Source: Sphingomonas sp. PAMC26645
GTDB lineage: Bacteria; Pseudomonadota; Alphaproteobacteria; Sphingomonadales; Sphingomonadaceae
Assembly: GCF_004795835.1 (NCBI RefSeq)
Contig: NZ_CP039249.1
Coordinates: 2,269,001-2,333,000 of the forward strand
Reading direction: 5' to 3'
Length of the DNA stretch: 64,000 nt
The notes under the pieces: model-generated
Seen by the model: the letters and a program-made list of their open reading frames with translations, nothing else
Databases searched by the model: none
Told to the model about the DNA's origin: nothing
Part shown: positions 18,014 to 27,714 of the stretch, in pieces
Layout of the letters: every line of letters begins with the position of its first letter
How positions within the stretch are numbered: position 1 is the first letter of the stretch
Program-made: the position numbers and the translations under genes

Positions 18014-18697
18014 ATGGTGGTTGCCGAACATGGTACGACGGGAGGCCGGCATGCCGTGATTTTATGTCACCCCGATCCGGCGAGCTTCAATCATGCAATC
18101 GCGGGCACCTATTGCGACGCGGTTCGCGCGGCGGGGCAGGAGGTTGTGCTGCGCGACCTGTATGCGGTCGGCTTCGATCCCGTGCTGAAGGCGGCGGAGC
18201 GACCCACCAACGTCGCCGCTGTCTATGGCGCAGATGTGCTGGCCGAAATGGACGTGATCAAAGGCTGTGATGTTTTTGTGCTGGTCTATCCGATCTGGTT
18301 CGGCACACCGCCGGCGATGCTGAAGGGCTATGTCGAGCGCGTCTTCGGCGCCGGCGTCCAGCCGGAGTCGTTGCAGGGACGCGTGCGGACCGAACTACTC
18401 GGCGGCAAGCGCCTGCTGAGCTTCTCGACCTCGGCGGCGAGCAAGATCTGGCTCGACGAACAGGGGCAGGGGCAGGGGCTCAACAGCGTCTTCGACCAGT
18501 ATCTGGTGCACGCGTTCGGGATGCGGTCGCAGGAGCACCGGCGGTTTGCTCACATCGTGCCGGGGCTGAGCGCGCGCTTTGCCGATCAGTATCTGCGCGA
18601 GGTCGCGGGCCAGGCGCAGCGGACCTGTGCGCAGATCGCGTTCGGGGACGAGGCGCTGCTTGCCGATCCCGCGCTCGTCGCCCGGATGGCAAGCTGA
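18014..18697 (+). CDS. NAD(P)H quinone oxidoreductase, flavodoxin-like
   Basis: A 227-residue flavoprotein of the NQO/Flavodoxin_2 family. The N-terminal [18 protein letters not shown] forms the FMN/FAD phosphate-binding loop and [20 protein letters not shown] is the family signature around the flavin. It transfers two electrons from NAD(P)H to quinones or other acceptors, avoiding semiquinone radicals. It is the first gene of an operon with alcohol dehydrogenase, phosphoketolase and acetate kinase (26-base and 2-base gaps follow) and has a FixJ-like box upstream. It could help reoxidise NADH when oxygen is short. A few residues at the N-terminus are extra compared with typical family members. 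Confidence 0.85.
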   Translation: MVVAEHGTTGGRHAVILCHPDPASFNHAIAGTYCDAVRAAGQEVVLRDLYAVGFDPVLKAAERPTNVAAVYGADVLAEMDVIKGCDVFVLVYPIWFGTPPAMLKGYVERVFGAGVQPESLQGRVRTELLGGKRLLSFSTSAASKIWLDEQGQGQGLNSVFDQYLVHAFGMRSQEHRRFAHIVPGLSARFADQYLREVAGQAQRTCAQIAFGDEALLADPALVARMAS

Positions 18698-18723
18698 TCC
18701 CTTCGCATCTTCAAGGAAAGTTC

Positions 18724-19755
18724 ATGACCCGTATGATGCAAGCCGCCGTCGTCGAGGCGTTCGGCGCGCCCCTAACTTTACGCGAATGGCCGATACCGGT
18801 CGCAGGGCCCGGGCAGATCGTCGTCAAGACCGAAGCATGCGGGGTGTGTCATACCGATCTACATGCCGCGCACGGCGACTGGCCGGTCAAGCCGATGCCG
18901 CCCTTCATTCCGGGGCATGAGGGGATCGGGATCGTCGTCGAGGTCGGCGCGGGGGTGACGATCGTCAAGCTGGGCGACCGGGTCGGCGTGCCGTGGCTAT
19001 ACTCGGCGTGCGGGCATTGCGAATACTGCCTGTCCGCATGGGAGACCGTGTGCGCCGAGGCGGAGTTCGGTGGCTACACGCGCAATGGCGGGTTCGCGGA
19101 GTATATCCTCGCCGACCCGAACTACGTCGCGCATATTCCCGCTGGGCTGTCCGCGATCGAGGCTGCGCCGATCATCTGCGCGGGCATCACCACCTACAAG
19201 GGCATCAAGGAAACGGGCGCGAAGCCGGGCGAGTGGATCGCGATCTCGGGCGTCGGCGGTCTGGGGCATCTGGCGGTGCAGTACGCCAAGGCGATGGGGT
19301 TGCGCGTTGCCGCCGTCGATGTCGACGAAGGCAAGCTCGCGCATGCCAAGGCACTGGGCGCGGAACTGTCGATCGACGCGCGCAAGCCCGATGCGATCGC
19401 GGCGATGAAGGACGGGACGGGGGGCGGCGCGCACGGCGTGCTGATTACCGCGCCTTCCTTGACCGCGTTCAACCAGGGCGTCGCGATGACGCGACGCAAG
19501 GGGACGTGCGTGCTGGTCGGCCTGCCGCCGGGCGACTTTCCGCTGCCGCTGTTCGATGTCGTGGCGCAGTGCATCACGGTGCGCGGCTCGTTCGTCGGGA
19601 CGCGCAAGGACATGGCCGAGGCGCTCGCCTTTGCCGCGGATGGCAAGGTGAAGGCCGACATCGAAGTGCAGCCCTTGTCGGCGATCAACGACATCTTCGA
19701 CCGGCTCCAACACGGGCAGGTCGCGTCGCGCGTCGTCCTCGATTTCGGGAGCTGA
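18724..19755 (+). CDS. adhP: Zinc-dependent alcohol dehydrogenase
   Basis: A 343-residue medium-chain dehydrogenase. The catalytic zinc ligands are in [16 protein letters not shown] and PGHEGIG, the structural zinc is held by [15 protein letters not shown], and the NAD-binding loop is [14 protein letters not shown]. It interconverts ethanol-type alcohols and aldehydes with NAD(H). A clear AAGGAA sequence precedes the ATG. Placement in front of phosphoketolase suggests it removes reducing power by making alcohol at low oxygen. The exact substrate is inference. Confidence 0.9.
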   Translation: MTRMMQAAVVEAFGAPLTLREWPIPVAGPGQIVVKTEACGVCHTDLHAAHGDWPVKPMPPFIPGHEGIGIVVEVGAGVTIVKLGDRVGVPWLYSACGHCEYCLSAWETVCAEAEFGGYTRNGGFAEYILADPNYVAHIPAGLSAIEAAPIICAGITTYKGIKETGAKPGEWIAISGVGGLGHLAVQYAKAMGLRVAAVDVDEGKLAHAKALGAELSIDARKPDAIAAMKDGTGGGAHGVLITAPSLTAFNQGVAMTRRKGTCVLVGLPPGDFPLPLFDVVAQCITVRGSFVGTRKDMAEALAFAADGKVKADIEVQPLSAINDIFDRLQHGQVASRVVLDFGS

Positions 19756-19757
19756 AC

Positions 19758-22142
19758 ATGGCCGATATTGCAACGCTGACGCCGACCAAGGCACACCCGC
19801 TATCCCCCGACATGCTGCGGCGGATGGACGCATATTGGCGGGCGGCGAATTACCTGTCGGTCGGCCAGATATACCTGCGCGACAATGCGCTGCTGGATCG
19901 GCCGCTGACGATCGCCGACGTGAAGCCGCGGCTGCTTGGGCATTGGGGGACGACGCCGGGGCTGAACTTCCTGTACGTCCATCTCAACCGCCTGATCGTC
20001 GAGCATGACCTCGACATGATCAACATCATCGGGCCGGGGCATGGCGGGCCGGGGCTGGTGGCCAACACCTATCTGGAGGGCTCGTACACCGAACGCTATC
20101 CGGCGATCGAGCGGAGCCGCAGCGGCATGCACCGGCTGTTCCGGCAATTCTCGTGGCCGGGCGGCATCCCGAGCCACGTCGCGCCCGAGACGCCGGGATC
20201 GATCCATGAAGGCGGTGAGCTCGGCTATTCGCTCGCACACGCGTATGGCGCGGCGTTCGACAATCCCGACCTGATCGTCGCGTGCGTGGTCGGCGACGGC
20301 GAGGCGGAGACCGGCGCGCTGGCGGCGAGCTGGCATTCGAACAAGTTCCTCAATCCTGCGCGCGACGGTGCGGTGCTGCCGATCCTGCATCTCAACGGCT
20401 TCAAGATCGCCAACCCGACGATCCTGGCACGGATCGACGGGCATGAGCTCGACGCGTTGCTGCGCGGCTATGGGCATGAGCCCTATTATGTCAGCGGCAG
20501 CGATCCGGCGGCGGTCCACCAGCAGCTTGCCGCCGCGCTCGACAAGGCGCTGGCGCGGATACAGGCGATCCAGGCGGCGGCGCGTGTCGAGGGTGTGGCG
20601 CTAGAGCGACCGCGCTGGCCGATGATCGTGTTCCGCACGCCGAAGGGCTGGACCGGGCCGAAGTTCGTCGATGGCAAGCCGGTCGAGGGCACGTGGCGCG
20701 CGCATCAGGTGCCGATCGCGGACTTCAAGGATCCCGAGCATCTGCGCCAGCTCGAGGCGTGGATGCGGAGTTACCGACCCGAAGAACTGTTCGACGAGGC
20801 GGGCAAATTCCTGGAGGAGTATGCGTCGCTCGCACCGACCGGGCATCGGCGGATGGGGGCGAACCCGCATGCCAATGGCGGCGAGCTGATGGTGCCGTTG
20901 TCGCTGCCCGATTTTCATGCGTTCGCGGTGGCGGTGGACGCGCCGGGCACGGTCAAGGCCGAGGCGACGCGGGTGCTCGGGCGGTATCTGCGCGACGTGA
21001 TGAAACTCAATCTGGCGACGGTGAACTTTCGGCTGTTCGGGCCGGACGAGACCGCATCAAACCGGCTCGCTGACGTGTACGACGTGTCCGGGAAAGTCTG
21101 GATGGCGGAGGTCGAGGCGGTCGACGAGCATCTCGGGCCCGACGGCCGCGTGATGGAGGTGCTAAGCGAGCATCTCTGCCAGGGTTGGCTGGAGGGGTAT
21201 CTGCTGACCGGGCGGCACGGGTTGTTCTCGTGTTACGAGGCGTTCGTCCACATCGTCGATTCGATGGTCAACCAGCATGCCAAGTGGCTGAAGGTGACCA
21301 AGGCGATCCCGTGGCGGCGGCCGATCGCGTCGCTCAACTATCTGCTGACCTCGCATGTCTGGCGGCAGGACCACAACGGTCTGTCGCATCAGGATCCGGG
21401 GTTCATCGATCACGTCGCGAACAAGACCGCGGACGTCGCGCGGATTTACCTGCCGCCCGATGCGAACTGCTTGCTGTCCGTCGGCGATCATTGCCTGCGC
21501 AGTCGTGGGTATGTGAATGTGATCGTCGCAGGGAAGCAGCCGGAGTGGCAATGGCTCGGGATCGACGCAGCGGTGCGGCACTGCACCGCGGGCGCGGGGA
21601 TCTGGGCGTGGGCGGGCGACGATGCTGACCCCGACGTGGTGATGGCGAGCGCAGGCGACGTACCGACGCTGGAGACGCTGGCGGCGGTGACGATGCTGCG
21701 TGCGTACGTGCCCGATATCCGCATCCGGGTGGTCAACGTGGTCGACCTGATGGTGTTGCAGCCACGCTCCGAACATTCGCATGGGCTCGACGAGCGCGAG
21801 TTCGACGCGATGTTCACGCGCGACAAGCCGGTGATCTTCGCGTTCCACGGCTATCCGGCGATGATCCACAAGCTGACGTACCGGCGCGCCAATCACGCCA
21901 ATATCCACGTCCGCGGGTACAAGGAGATGGGGACGACGACGACGCCGTTCGACATGGTCGTGCTGAACGATCTCGACCGATACCGGCTTGCGCTCGACGC
22001 GATCGAGCGCGTGCCTCGGCTGCGCGATTGCGTGCCGCGCGAGACGGCGCGGTATTGGACGACGATGGAGCGGCACAAGCTATACATCGCCGAGCAGGGC
22101 GACGATCTGCCGGAGGTGCGTGACTGGCAATGGTCGCGGTAG
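19758..22142 (+). CDS. xfp: Phosphoketolase
   Basis: A 794-residue thiamine-diphosphate enzyme that splits xylulose 5-phosphate and/or fructose 6-phosphate with phosphate into acetyl phosphate plus glyceraldehyde 3-phosphate or erythrose 4-phosphate. Key segments are [19 protein letters not shown], the ThDP motif [20 protein letters not shown], and [15 protein letters not shown] near the C-terminus. Length fits the family. The start at 19758 is two bases after the adh stop; the much longer open frame from 18993 is a shadow of adh. With the overlapping acetate kinase it forms a short route to ATP that needs no oxygen. Confidence 0.95.
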   Translation: MADIATLTPTKAHPLSPDMLRRMDAYWRAANYLSVGQIYLRDNALLDRPLTIADVKPRLLGHWGTTPGLNFLYVHLNRLIVEHDLDMINIIGPGHGGPGLVANTYLEGSYTERYPAIERSRSGMHRLFRQFSWPGGIPSHVAPETPGSIHEGGELGYSLAHAYGAAFDNPDLIVACVVGDGEAETGALAASWHSNKFLNPARDGAVLPILHLNGFKIANPTILARIDGHELDALLRGYGHEPYYVSGSDPAAVHQQLAAALDKALARIQAIQAAARVEGVALERPRWPMIVFRTPKGWTGPKFVDGKPVEGTWRAHQVPIADFKDPEHLRQLEAWMRSYRPEELFDEAGKFLEEYASLAPTGHRRMGANPHANGGELMVPLSLPDFHAFAVAVDAPGTVKAEATRVLGRYLRDVMKLNLATVNFRLFGPDETASNRLADVYDVSGKVWMAEVEAVDEHLGPDGRVMEVLSEHLCQGWLEGYLLTGRHGLFSCYEAFVHIVDSMVNQHAKWLKVTKAIPWRRPIASLNYLLTSHVWRQDHNGLSHQDPGFIDHVANKTADVARIYLPPDANCLLSVGDHCLRSRGYVNVIVAGKQPEWQWLGIDAAVRHCTAGAGIWAWAGDDADPDVVMASAGDVPTLETLAAVTMLRAYVPDIRIRVVNVVDLMVLQPRSEHSHGLDEREFDAMFTRDKPVIFAFHGYPAMIHKLTYRRANHANIHVRGYKEMGTTTTPFDMVVLNDLDRYRLALDAIERVPRLRDCVPRETARYWTTMERHKLYIAEQGDDLPEVRDWQWSR

Positions 22143-23155
22143 TTCTTGCGCTCAACAGCGGGTCGTCGTCTCTGAAATACGGGCTGTATGCGGTCGATCC
22201 GGAGCCGGTTCTGCTCGTCAGCGGGACGATCGAGACGCTCGACGATGATGGCCACGATCACGCGCGCTTCTTCGACACGATCGAGACCGCGTTGAAGGGG
22301 TGGCCGGTGCCGACGGTGATCGGTCACCGGATCGTCCACGGTGGCCCGCGCCGCGACGCGCATTGTCGGATCGACGATGCGGTGATGGCGGATCTGGAAG
22401 CGGCATGCGCGTTCGCACCGCTGCACGGACCGGCGTCGCTGGCGCTGATCCGGGCGGCGCGCGCGCGCTATCCGGGCGTGTCGCAGGTCGCGTGCTTCGA
22501 TACCGCGTTCCACGCCGAGATGCCCGACGTTGCCAAGACGCTGCCGATCCCGCGCGCGTATCAGGCGGGCGGGGTGCGGCGCTATGGCTTCCACGGCCTG
22601 TCCTGCGAGTCGATCGTCCGACAGCTCGGCGACGACCTGCCCAGGCGGCTGGTGATCGCGCATCTCGGCAACGGTGCGAGCGTGACGGCGGTTCTGAACG
22701 GCCGATCGATCGACACGAGCATGGGGCTGACTCCGTCCGGCGGCGTGATGATGGCGACGCGGACGGGCGATCTCGATCCGGGGGTACTGCTCCACTTGTT
22801 GCGCGAGAGGGGGCTGGATGCGCCGGCCTTGGCCACACTGGTCGATCACGCATCGGGCATGGCAGGCGTCTCCGACCTGTCCGGAGACATGCGCGTCCTG
22901 CGCACTGCCGAGACCGCGGACGCCGACCTCGCCACCCGCATGTTCGAACGGTCGGTGTGCAAGCAGATCGCTGCGATGATCGCCTCTCTCGGGGGCGCCG
23001 ACATGCTCGTGCTGACGGGGGGCATCGGGGAGAACGACGCGCCGACCGCCCGAGCGATCCGCGCGGGTCTCGCGTGGGTTCCCGGCCTCGAGACCCGGAT
23101 ACTCGCCTCGCAGGAGGACGCGCAGATCGCGCGCCACGCCGCCGCGCTCGTCTGA
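22130..23155 (+). CDS. ackA: Acetate kinase
   Basis: A 341-residue ASKHA kinase that converts acetyl phosphate and ADP to acetate and ATP. Signature segments are [49 protein letters not shown] and LTGGIGEND. It is shorter than the usual 400 residues, mainly through loop deletions, but all core motifs are present. It overlaps xfp by 13 bases, implying coupled translation and direct use of the acetyl phosphate that phosphoketolase makes. Confidence 0.93.
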   Translation: MVAVVLALNSGSSSLKYGLYAVDPEPVLLVSGTIETLDDDGHDHARFFDTIETALKGWPVPTVIGHRIVHGGPRRDAHCRIDDAVMADLEAACAFAPLHGPASLALIRAARARYPGVSQVACFDTAFHAEMPDVAKTLPIPRAYQAGGVRRYGFHGLSCESIVRQLGDDLPRRLVIAHLGNGASVTAVLNGRSIDTSMGLTPSGGVMMATRTGDLDPGVLLHLLRERGLDAPALATLVDHASGMAGVSDLSGDMRVLRTAETADADLATRMFERSVCKQIAAMIASLGGADMLVLTGGIGENDAPTARAIRAGLAWVPGLETRILASQEDAQIARHAAALV

Positions 23156-23166
23156 GTGAGGCGGGC

Positions 23167-23182
23167 CTACGTGCTTCCCGAC
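23167..23182 (+). promoter_or_regulatory. FixJ-like box upstream of the small gene at 23280
   Basis: CTACGTGCTTCCCGAC is a variant of the island motif, nearly identical to the minus-strand copy at 40641-40655. GCTAAC at 23206-23211 is a possible -10 element at the usual spacing. Confidence 0.4.
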
Positions 23183-23279
23183 TCCCGACGCCGCGCCGAT
23201 CGCGCGCTAACTTCCCTTCATCGATCGGCCCGGACCATGTCTGCATCGTGCGGCATGGGGGCGGACGGGGGAGTTGGTG

Positions 23280-23564
23280 ATGAACGCTGTCCACACCGAG
23301 ATGCTGTATTTTCAGCGCCGCCTGGCCGCCACGCAGGTCATGGCCGCCGCCGCAGCGGGACCGTGTGCGCGGGTCGCGCACGAGACGCTCGCGGGCCTCT
23401 ACGCCGATACTCTGGCGACGCTCGCTGCGAAGCTGGCGTGCCTGATCGCGGAGCCGCCGCTGACATTCGCATCGCGCGCGCTGCGACCGGATCGGTCGGT
23501 CGGCTTGCGCGTCCTGCGTACCGCAATGCCGCGCTCGCGCCTAACGCTGAAGCTCGCCTGCTAG
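23280..23564 (+). CDS. Small hypothetical protein, putative FixJ target
   Basis: A 94-residue, alanine-rich helical protein starting MNAVHTEMLYFQRRLAATQV. A GGGGGAG sequence precedes the ATG, and a FixJ-like box with a -10 hexamer lies about 100 bases upstream. No domain is recognised and there is no membrane helix of convincing length. It ends four bases into the opposite-strand flippase-like gene. The upstream signals make it likely to be expressed. Confidence 0.55.
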   Translation: MNAVHTEMLYFQRRLAATQVMAAAAAGPCARVAHETLAGLYADTLATLAAKLACLIAEPPLTFASRALRPDRSVGLRVLRTAMPRSRLTLKLAC

Positions 23565-23604
23565 GCGCGCTGTTGCGCAGATTTAGTCCACAGCGCGCCT
23601 CGGA

Positions 23605-24555
23605 TCAGGATGAAGCCCGGGACGAGCGGCAGCCACAGCGTGAAACGCGCAGCAGCAACGTCGCCGCGAGCGCCGCCTCGACCGGCACGCCCATCAACGC
23701 GAGCATCCCCGTCGCGCCCGCCTCGAACGTACCAAGGCCGAGCGGGATCGGACCGAGCGTCGCGATCATCGATGCGGTCATCACCGCGACGAACGCGACC
23801 GGGAATCCGATCGGTTGCCCAAGCGCGAGGAAGCATACCATCAGGCTGGCGGCGTCGGCGAGGAAGACGAGGCCGTTGAACGCCGCAACGCGGACGATCA
23901 GCCGGCGGTCGACCAGCAGTCGCTTGGGTGCCTCCCCGACGATCGCGACGAGTGCGCGGATGCTTGCGAACCGGGCGAGCATTGGCGAGACGGGACGCCG
24001 TCCGCGCCGGCGGATCCACAGCGCCAGCCCGGGGATGGCGGTCGCTACGACCAAGAACACGAGCACGAATCCGGCGATCCAGATTGACGCCAGCCCCTTG
24101 ATCCACAGCACCGCCAGCATCGCCAGCGCACAAATTCCGTACACCGTGTAGAAGCCGATCATCGCAACCAGCAGCGTCGCGACGGCGTTGCCGCGCTTGA
24201 CCCCGAGCGCGGTCAACTGGTCGACGAGGAACATGTTGCCACCCATTCCCGCGACCGGAATGACCTGATCCGCGAACAGTTTGCCAACCGCGATCAAGTA
24301 GAGCCGGCGCAGTGGTCGCGGCGTGGCGGTCTGACCCAGCACGATCTTCCAGCCCGCCGCGACGCTCGCATAGGTGGTCGCCTGCAGCCCGAGTGCGACC
24401 AGCACCCAGCCGGGATGTGCATCTTCGAGCATCGTCACGAACGCATGCAGGTCGCCGATCCGCAGCACCGCGCCGACCACGATCGCGATCACCGCGACGC
24501 CCAGCACCCAGCCGATGTGGCGCAACGCTCCGCGCCAGAGTGCCGCCACGCTCAT
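23605..24555 (-). CDS. Flippase-like (lysylphosphatidylglycerol synthase TM region) membrane protein, frameshifted near the C-terminus
   Basis: A 316-residue polytopic membrane protein of the UPF0104/YbhN flippase-like family, with GKLFADQVIPVAGMGGNMF and TLGPIPLGLGTFEAGATGML as family signatures. The expected final helix (FTLWLPLVPGFILIRGAL) is present in the neighbouring frame down to a stop at 23561. A one-base deletion near 23647 therefore seems to have shifted the C-terminal 12 residues. This may be a genuine mutation or a sequencing error. The gene starts directly after the P-type ATPase stop (TGAATG), so it is co-transcribed with it. Its substrate is unknown. Confidence 0.75.
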   Translation of the reverse strand: MSVAALWRGALRHIGWVLGVAVIAIVVGAVLRIGDLHAFVTMLEDAHPGWVLVALGLQATTYASVAAGWKIVLGQTATPRPLRRLYLIAVGKLFADQVIPVAGMGGNMFLVDQLTALGVKRGNAVATLLVAMIGFYTVYGICALAMLAVLWIKGLASIWIAGFVLVFLVVATAIPGLALWIRRRGRRPVSPMLARFASIRALVAIVGEAPKRLLVDRRLIVRVAAFNGLVFLADAASLMVCFLALGQPIGFPVAFVAVMTASMIATLGPIPLGLGTFEAGATGMLALMGVPVEAALAATLLLRVSRCGCRSSRASS

Positions 24556-27063
24556 TCAGTGGCGCGCGTGTCTGGTGGGGCGGTGATCGAACAGGAAGGT
24601 CTTCAACAGCTCGGCCAGCACAAGATAGCCGAGCGTGACGCCACCAAGGCTCGCAACCACGACGAGCGGCGGCGCGACGAAGCCGAACCAGCCGCCGACC
24701 GTCGTGAACGGCAGCACCATCGCCACCAGCAGCGCGCCCAGCGACGATAGCGCAAGCGCGGGCCGCGGCAGGTCCGCCCAGGGCCGCCCGTTGGTGCGGA
24801 TCACGAAGATCACCAGGATCTGCGTCGCCATCGATTCGAGGAACCAGGCGGTGCGGAACTCGGGTGCCGCGACGTGGAAGACGAGCGACAGCCCCGCGAA
24901 GGTCAGCAGGTCGAACGCCGACGACAGCGGGCCCATCATTGCGGCAAAGCGGATCAGCGCGGGCATGCTCCACACCTGCGGCCGCGCGACCGCTTCGGGC
25001 CGGACGCTGTCGAACGGAATGCCGATCTCCGATACATCGTAGAGCAGGTTGTTGAGCAGGATTTGGGTCGGCAGCATCGGTAGGAAAGGTAGGAACAGCG
25101 ACGCCGCGGCCATCGACAGCATGTTGCCGAAGTTCGAGCTGGCGCCCATCCGAACGTATTTGAGGATGTTGGCGAACGTCCGACGTCCTTCCTGGACGCC
25201 GTCCGCGACCACGCCGAGATCGCTGTCGAGCATGATCATGTCCGCCGACGCCTGCGCGACGCTGGCCGCGCCGGCGACCGACAGGCCGATATCGGCGAGC
25301 TTCAACGCTGGCGCGTCGTTGATGCCATCGCCGAGATACCCGACGATCGCACCGCTCGCCTGGAGCGCGCGCACCAGCCGCGCCTTCTGGTCGGGGGCGA
25401 GCCGGCCATAGGCATCGACGTCGCGAACCTGCACCGCTAGCGCGTCGTCGCTGAGTTTGGCGATGTCGGCCCCGGACAGCACGCGAGCGGTGGCAAGGCC
25501 TACCAGCCCCGCGAGACGGGCGACCACGACGGGGTCGTCGCCCGACAAGATCTTCAGGCGGATACCCGCGGCTTGCAGACGCGCGACGGCGGCGGGGGCA
25601 GTCTCTTTCGGCGGATCGGCGAACGCGCACAGCCCGGCGTAGACGAGGTTGGTTGCGTCGTCTGGGGTTGGCGCATGCGTGGGGCCGGTCCAGGGTCGTG
25701 AGGCGATCGCGATGGCGCGCAGGCCCTGTTCGGCAAGCGTGCAGACTTGCGCAAGGACCGCCGTTCGGTCCGCTTCCGTCAACGCCGCGCATCCGGCTAG
25801 CACCGCTTCGGGCGCACCCTTGGTGATCAGGATCGTGCCGGCCTCGCTGGTCGCCAATACCGTCCCGAGCCGTCGATCAAAGTCGAACACGCTCTGCGCC
25901 GCCAGCGTCCAGCCCTTCGCGGCTTCCGGCGACGCGGTTACCATCGCCGTATCGAGCGCTCCATGATCCCCGCCGAGCCCAGCCGCGATAGCGCCTAACC
26001 GGGCGGCTTCGGCATCGTCCGCTCCGGCGCAGTTGACGCTACGCGCGAGACTGATCAGCGCAGAGGTCAGCGTGCCCGTCTTGTCCGTGCACAGGATCGT
26101 CATCGCGCCGAGATCGTGGATCGACGCGAGCCGCTTCACGATCACCTTGCGCTTCGCCATCCGCATCGCGCCGCGTGACAGCGTGACGGTGGTGATCATC
26201 GGCAGCAACTCGGGTGTGAGCCCGACGGCAAGCGCGACCGCGAACAGCAGCGACTGGAGCAATGGCCGACCGAGAACGATGCTCGCCGTCAGTACCACGA
26301 CGACCAGCGCCAGCGTCAGCCGCGTCGTCAGTAGCCCATAAGCATGCAGATCGCGCTCTAACGGGGAGGGTTCGGCCGCAGTTGCCAGCGCTGCGGCAGC
26401 CGAACCGAACAGTGTCGCGCGGCCGGTGCCGAAGACCAGCGCGGTCGCCGTCCCGGTCTGCGCGATCGCGCCGCGGAACAGCGCGTTTGAAGCTTCGGCG
26501 GCGGTGGTTGCGGTGACGATGCCGGCGCACTTGTCGACCGGATAGGGTTCGCCGGTCAGCGCGGCCTCGTTCGCGGTGAACGCATCGCTGTCGAGGATCA
26601 GCGCGTCGGCCGGAATGATGTCGCCGGCGCGGACCTCGACGATATCGCCTGGCACCACCGCTTCGATCGCGACCGCGACGAACGTGCCGTCCCGGCGGAC
26701 GCGCGCGGACACTGCGACCGACTGGCGCAGGATCGCCGCGGCATGGACCGCCTGTCCCTCCTGATAGGTGTCGAGCAGCACCGAGAATCCGAGGATTACG
26801 ACGATGATTGATCCGCCGACTGCATCGCCGGTCGCTGCCGACACCAGCCCGGCTGCGAGCAGGATCAACGACAGCGGCTCGAGCAGTCGCCGCGCGATTG
26901 CCCGTACAGGGCCGGTGCGCGTCTCCGCGCTGTCGCTGTTCCAACCGTAGCGTACGAGACGCTGCGTCGCCTCCGCGACGCTCAGCCCGTCACGTGACGT
27001 TTGGAGTTCGGCCAGCAGTGCCTCGGCTGACCTGGTCCAGAACGGGGCCTCGTCCTGCGTCAG
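24556..27063 (-). CDS. mgtA: Magnesium-transporter-type P-type ATPase (MgtA-like), apparent CTG start
   Basis: A P3B-like cation ATPase. Visible motifs are LTGEPYPVDK (actuator), VGLTPELLPMITTVTLSRGA (MgtA-like membrane helix), CTDKTGTLTS (phosphorylated Asp) and GYLGDGINDAPALKLADIG. No ATG, GTG or TTG exists before the TTG at 26868, yet the frame upstream encodes a normal cation-ATPase N-domain (DGLSVAEATQRLVRYGWNSD). A CTG at 27063 overlaps the upstream stop as CTGA, exactly like the ATGA/GTGA junctions elsewhere. From CTG the product is 835 residues, close to family length. It probably imports Mg2+ under stress. The operon order is stress protein, ATPase, flippase-like protein. Confidence 0.88.
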   Translation of the reverse strand: MTQDEAPFWTRSAEALLAELQTSRDGLSVAEATQRLVRYGWNSDSAETRTGPVRAIARRLLEPLSLILLAAGLVSAATGDAVGGSIIVVILGFSVLLDTYQEGQAVHAAAILRQSVAVSARVRRDGTFVAVAIEAVVPGDIVEVRAGDIIPADALILDSDAFTANEAALTGEPYPVDKCAGIVTATTAAEASNALFRGAIAQTGTATALVFGTGRATLFGSAAAALATAAEPSPLERDLHAYGLLTTRLTLALVVVVLTASIVLGRPLLQSLLFAVALAVGLTPELLPMITTVTLSRGAMRMAKRKVIVKRLASIHDLGAMTILCTDKTGTLTSALISLARSVNCAGADDAEAARLGAIAAGLGGDHGALDTAMVTASPEAAKGWTLAAQSVFDFDRRLGTVLATSEAGTILITKGAPEAVLAGCAALTEADRTAVLAQVCTLAEQGLRAIAIASRPWTGPTHAPTPDDATNLVYAGLCAFADPPKETAPAAVARLQAAGIRLKILSGDDPVVVARLAGLVGLATARVLSGADIAKLSDDALAVQVRDVDAYGRLAPDQKARLVRALQASGAIVGYLGDGINDAPALKLADIGLSVAGAASVAQASADMIMLDSDLGVVADGVQEGRRTFANILKYVRMGASSNFGNMLSMAAASLFLPFLPMLPTQILLNNLLYDVSEIGIPFDSVRPEAVARPQVWSMPALIRFAAMMGPLSSAFDLLTFAGLSLVFHVAAPEFRTAWFLESMATQILVIFVIRTNGRPWADLPRPALALSSLGALLVAMVLPFTTVGGWFGFVAPPLVVVASLGGVTLGYLVLAELLKTFLFDHRPTRHARH

Positions 27064-27638
27064 GCGACCGGCTCAGCGATCGGAAGCTCACCGGTCAGTT
27101 GCGCATGCGGCGACGTATTGCTGTGGTCGTGATGGACCATGATCCGGCGCGGGCTGAGCGGCTCGAGCACCAGCTTGGCGCGCTCCATCTCCGCTTCGCT
27201 GCCGTGTGCCATCACGAGGAACCCGTCGGACACGATATCGGTCTCGTAGGTGACGATCGAGTCCTCGGGGATGCCGACGCTGGCGAGCGCCGCGACCAGC
27301 GCGCCGGTGCCGCCAAGCACGACCGCGCCCTCGATCGCCGCGATCACCGTCGCGGCCAGATGTCCGAGTAGCACGACTCCGCCGACGACGGGTACGGTCG
27401 CGTAGAGCCCACCCATGAACAGCCCCCACAGGCCGCCCCATAGCGCGCCGCGCGAACCCCAGAAGCGGATCCGGTCGCCGCTGTTGTAGAACCCCGTCGC
27501 GGTCTGGTCGCTGTGATAGCCCTTGCCGACGATGCTCAACCGCCGCAGCCCGAACCCCGACGCGGCAAGCGCCTTCACCGCGGCATCGGCCTGGGCGTGG
27601 TCGTCGAACACGGCGACGATCGAATGGCTGAATTTCAT
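27060..27638 (-). CDS. General stress protein with glycine-zipper membrane segment (DUF1269/YflT-like)
   Basis: A 192-residue protein. The N-terminal region (SIVAVFDDHAQADAAVKALA) looks like a ferredoxin-like/YflT heat-stress domain. The middle (about residues 60-115) is a glycine-rich double membrane helix with WGGLWGLFMGGLYATVPVVGG, and the C-terminus is a soluble tail. Such proteins sit with ion pumps and stress genes in several bacteria; the mechanism is unknown. A FixJ-like box with a -10 hexamer lies 60-75 bases upstream. It is first in the operon with the MgtA-like ATPase. Confidence 0.7.
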   Translation of the reverse strand: MKFSHSIVAVFDDHAQADAAVKALAASGFGLRRLSIVGKGYHSDQTATGFYNSGDRIRFWGSRGALWGGLWGLFMGGLYATVPVVGGVVLLGHLAATVIAAIEGAVVLGGTGALVAALASVGIPEDSIVTYETDIVSDGFLVMAHGSEAEMERAKLVLEPLSPRRIMVHHDHSNTSPHAQLTGELPIAEPVA

Positions 27639-27698
27639 GGCGTGATCCTCGGTAAGGGAGCGTTGCCAAACCGTACGATCGGGGTGCGGCGGCACCAG

Positions 27699-27714
27699 CG
27701 TCGGGAACTACCTA
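27699..27714 (-). promoter_or_regulatory. FixJ-like box upstream of the stress protein/ATPase operon
   Basis: On the minus strand the string reads TAGGTAGTTCCCGACG, a close match to the island motif. A possible -10 (GTACGG, 27676-27671) follows at the usual spacing. The box overlaps the stop codon of the oleate hydratase gene. Confidence 0.48.

Noticed and set aside
18993..19757. 765-base in-frame extension upstream of the phosphoketolase start
   Set aside because: It is the wrong frame of the alcohol dehydrogenase gene; the family N-terminus begins at 19758.
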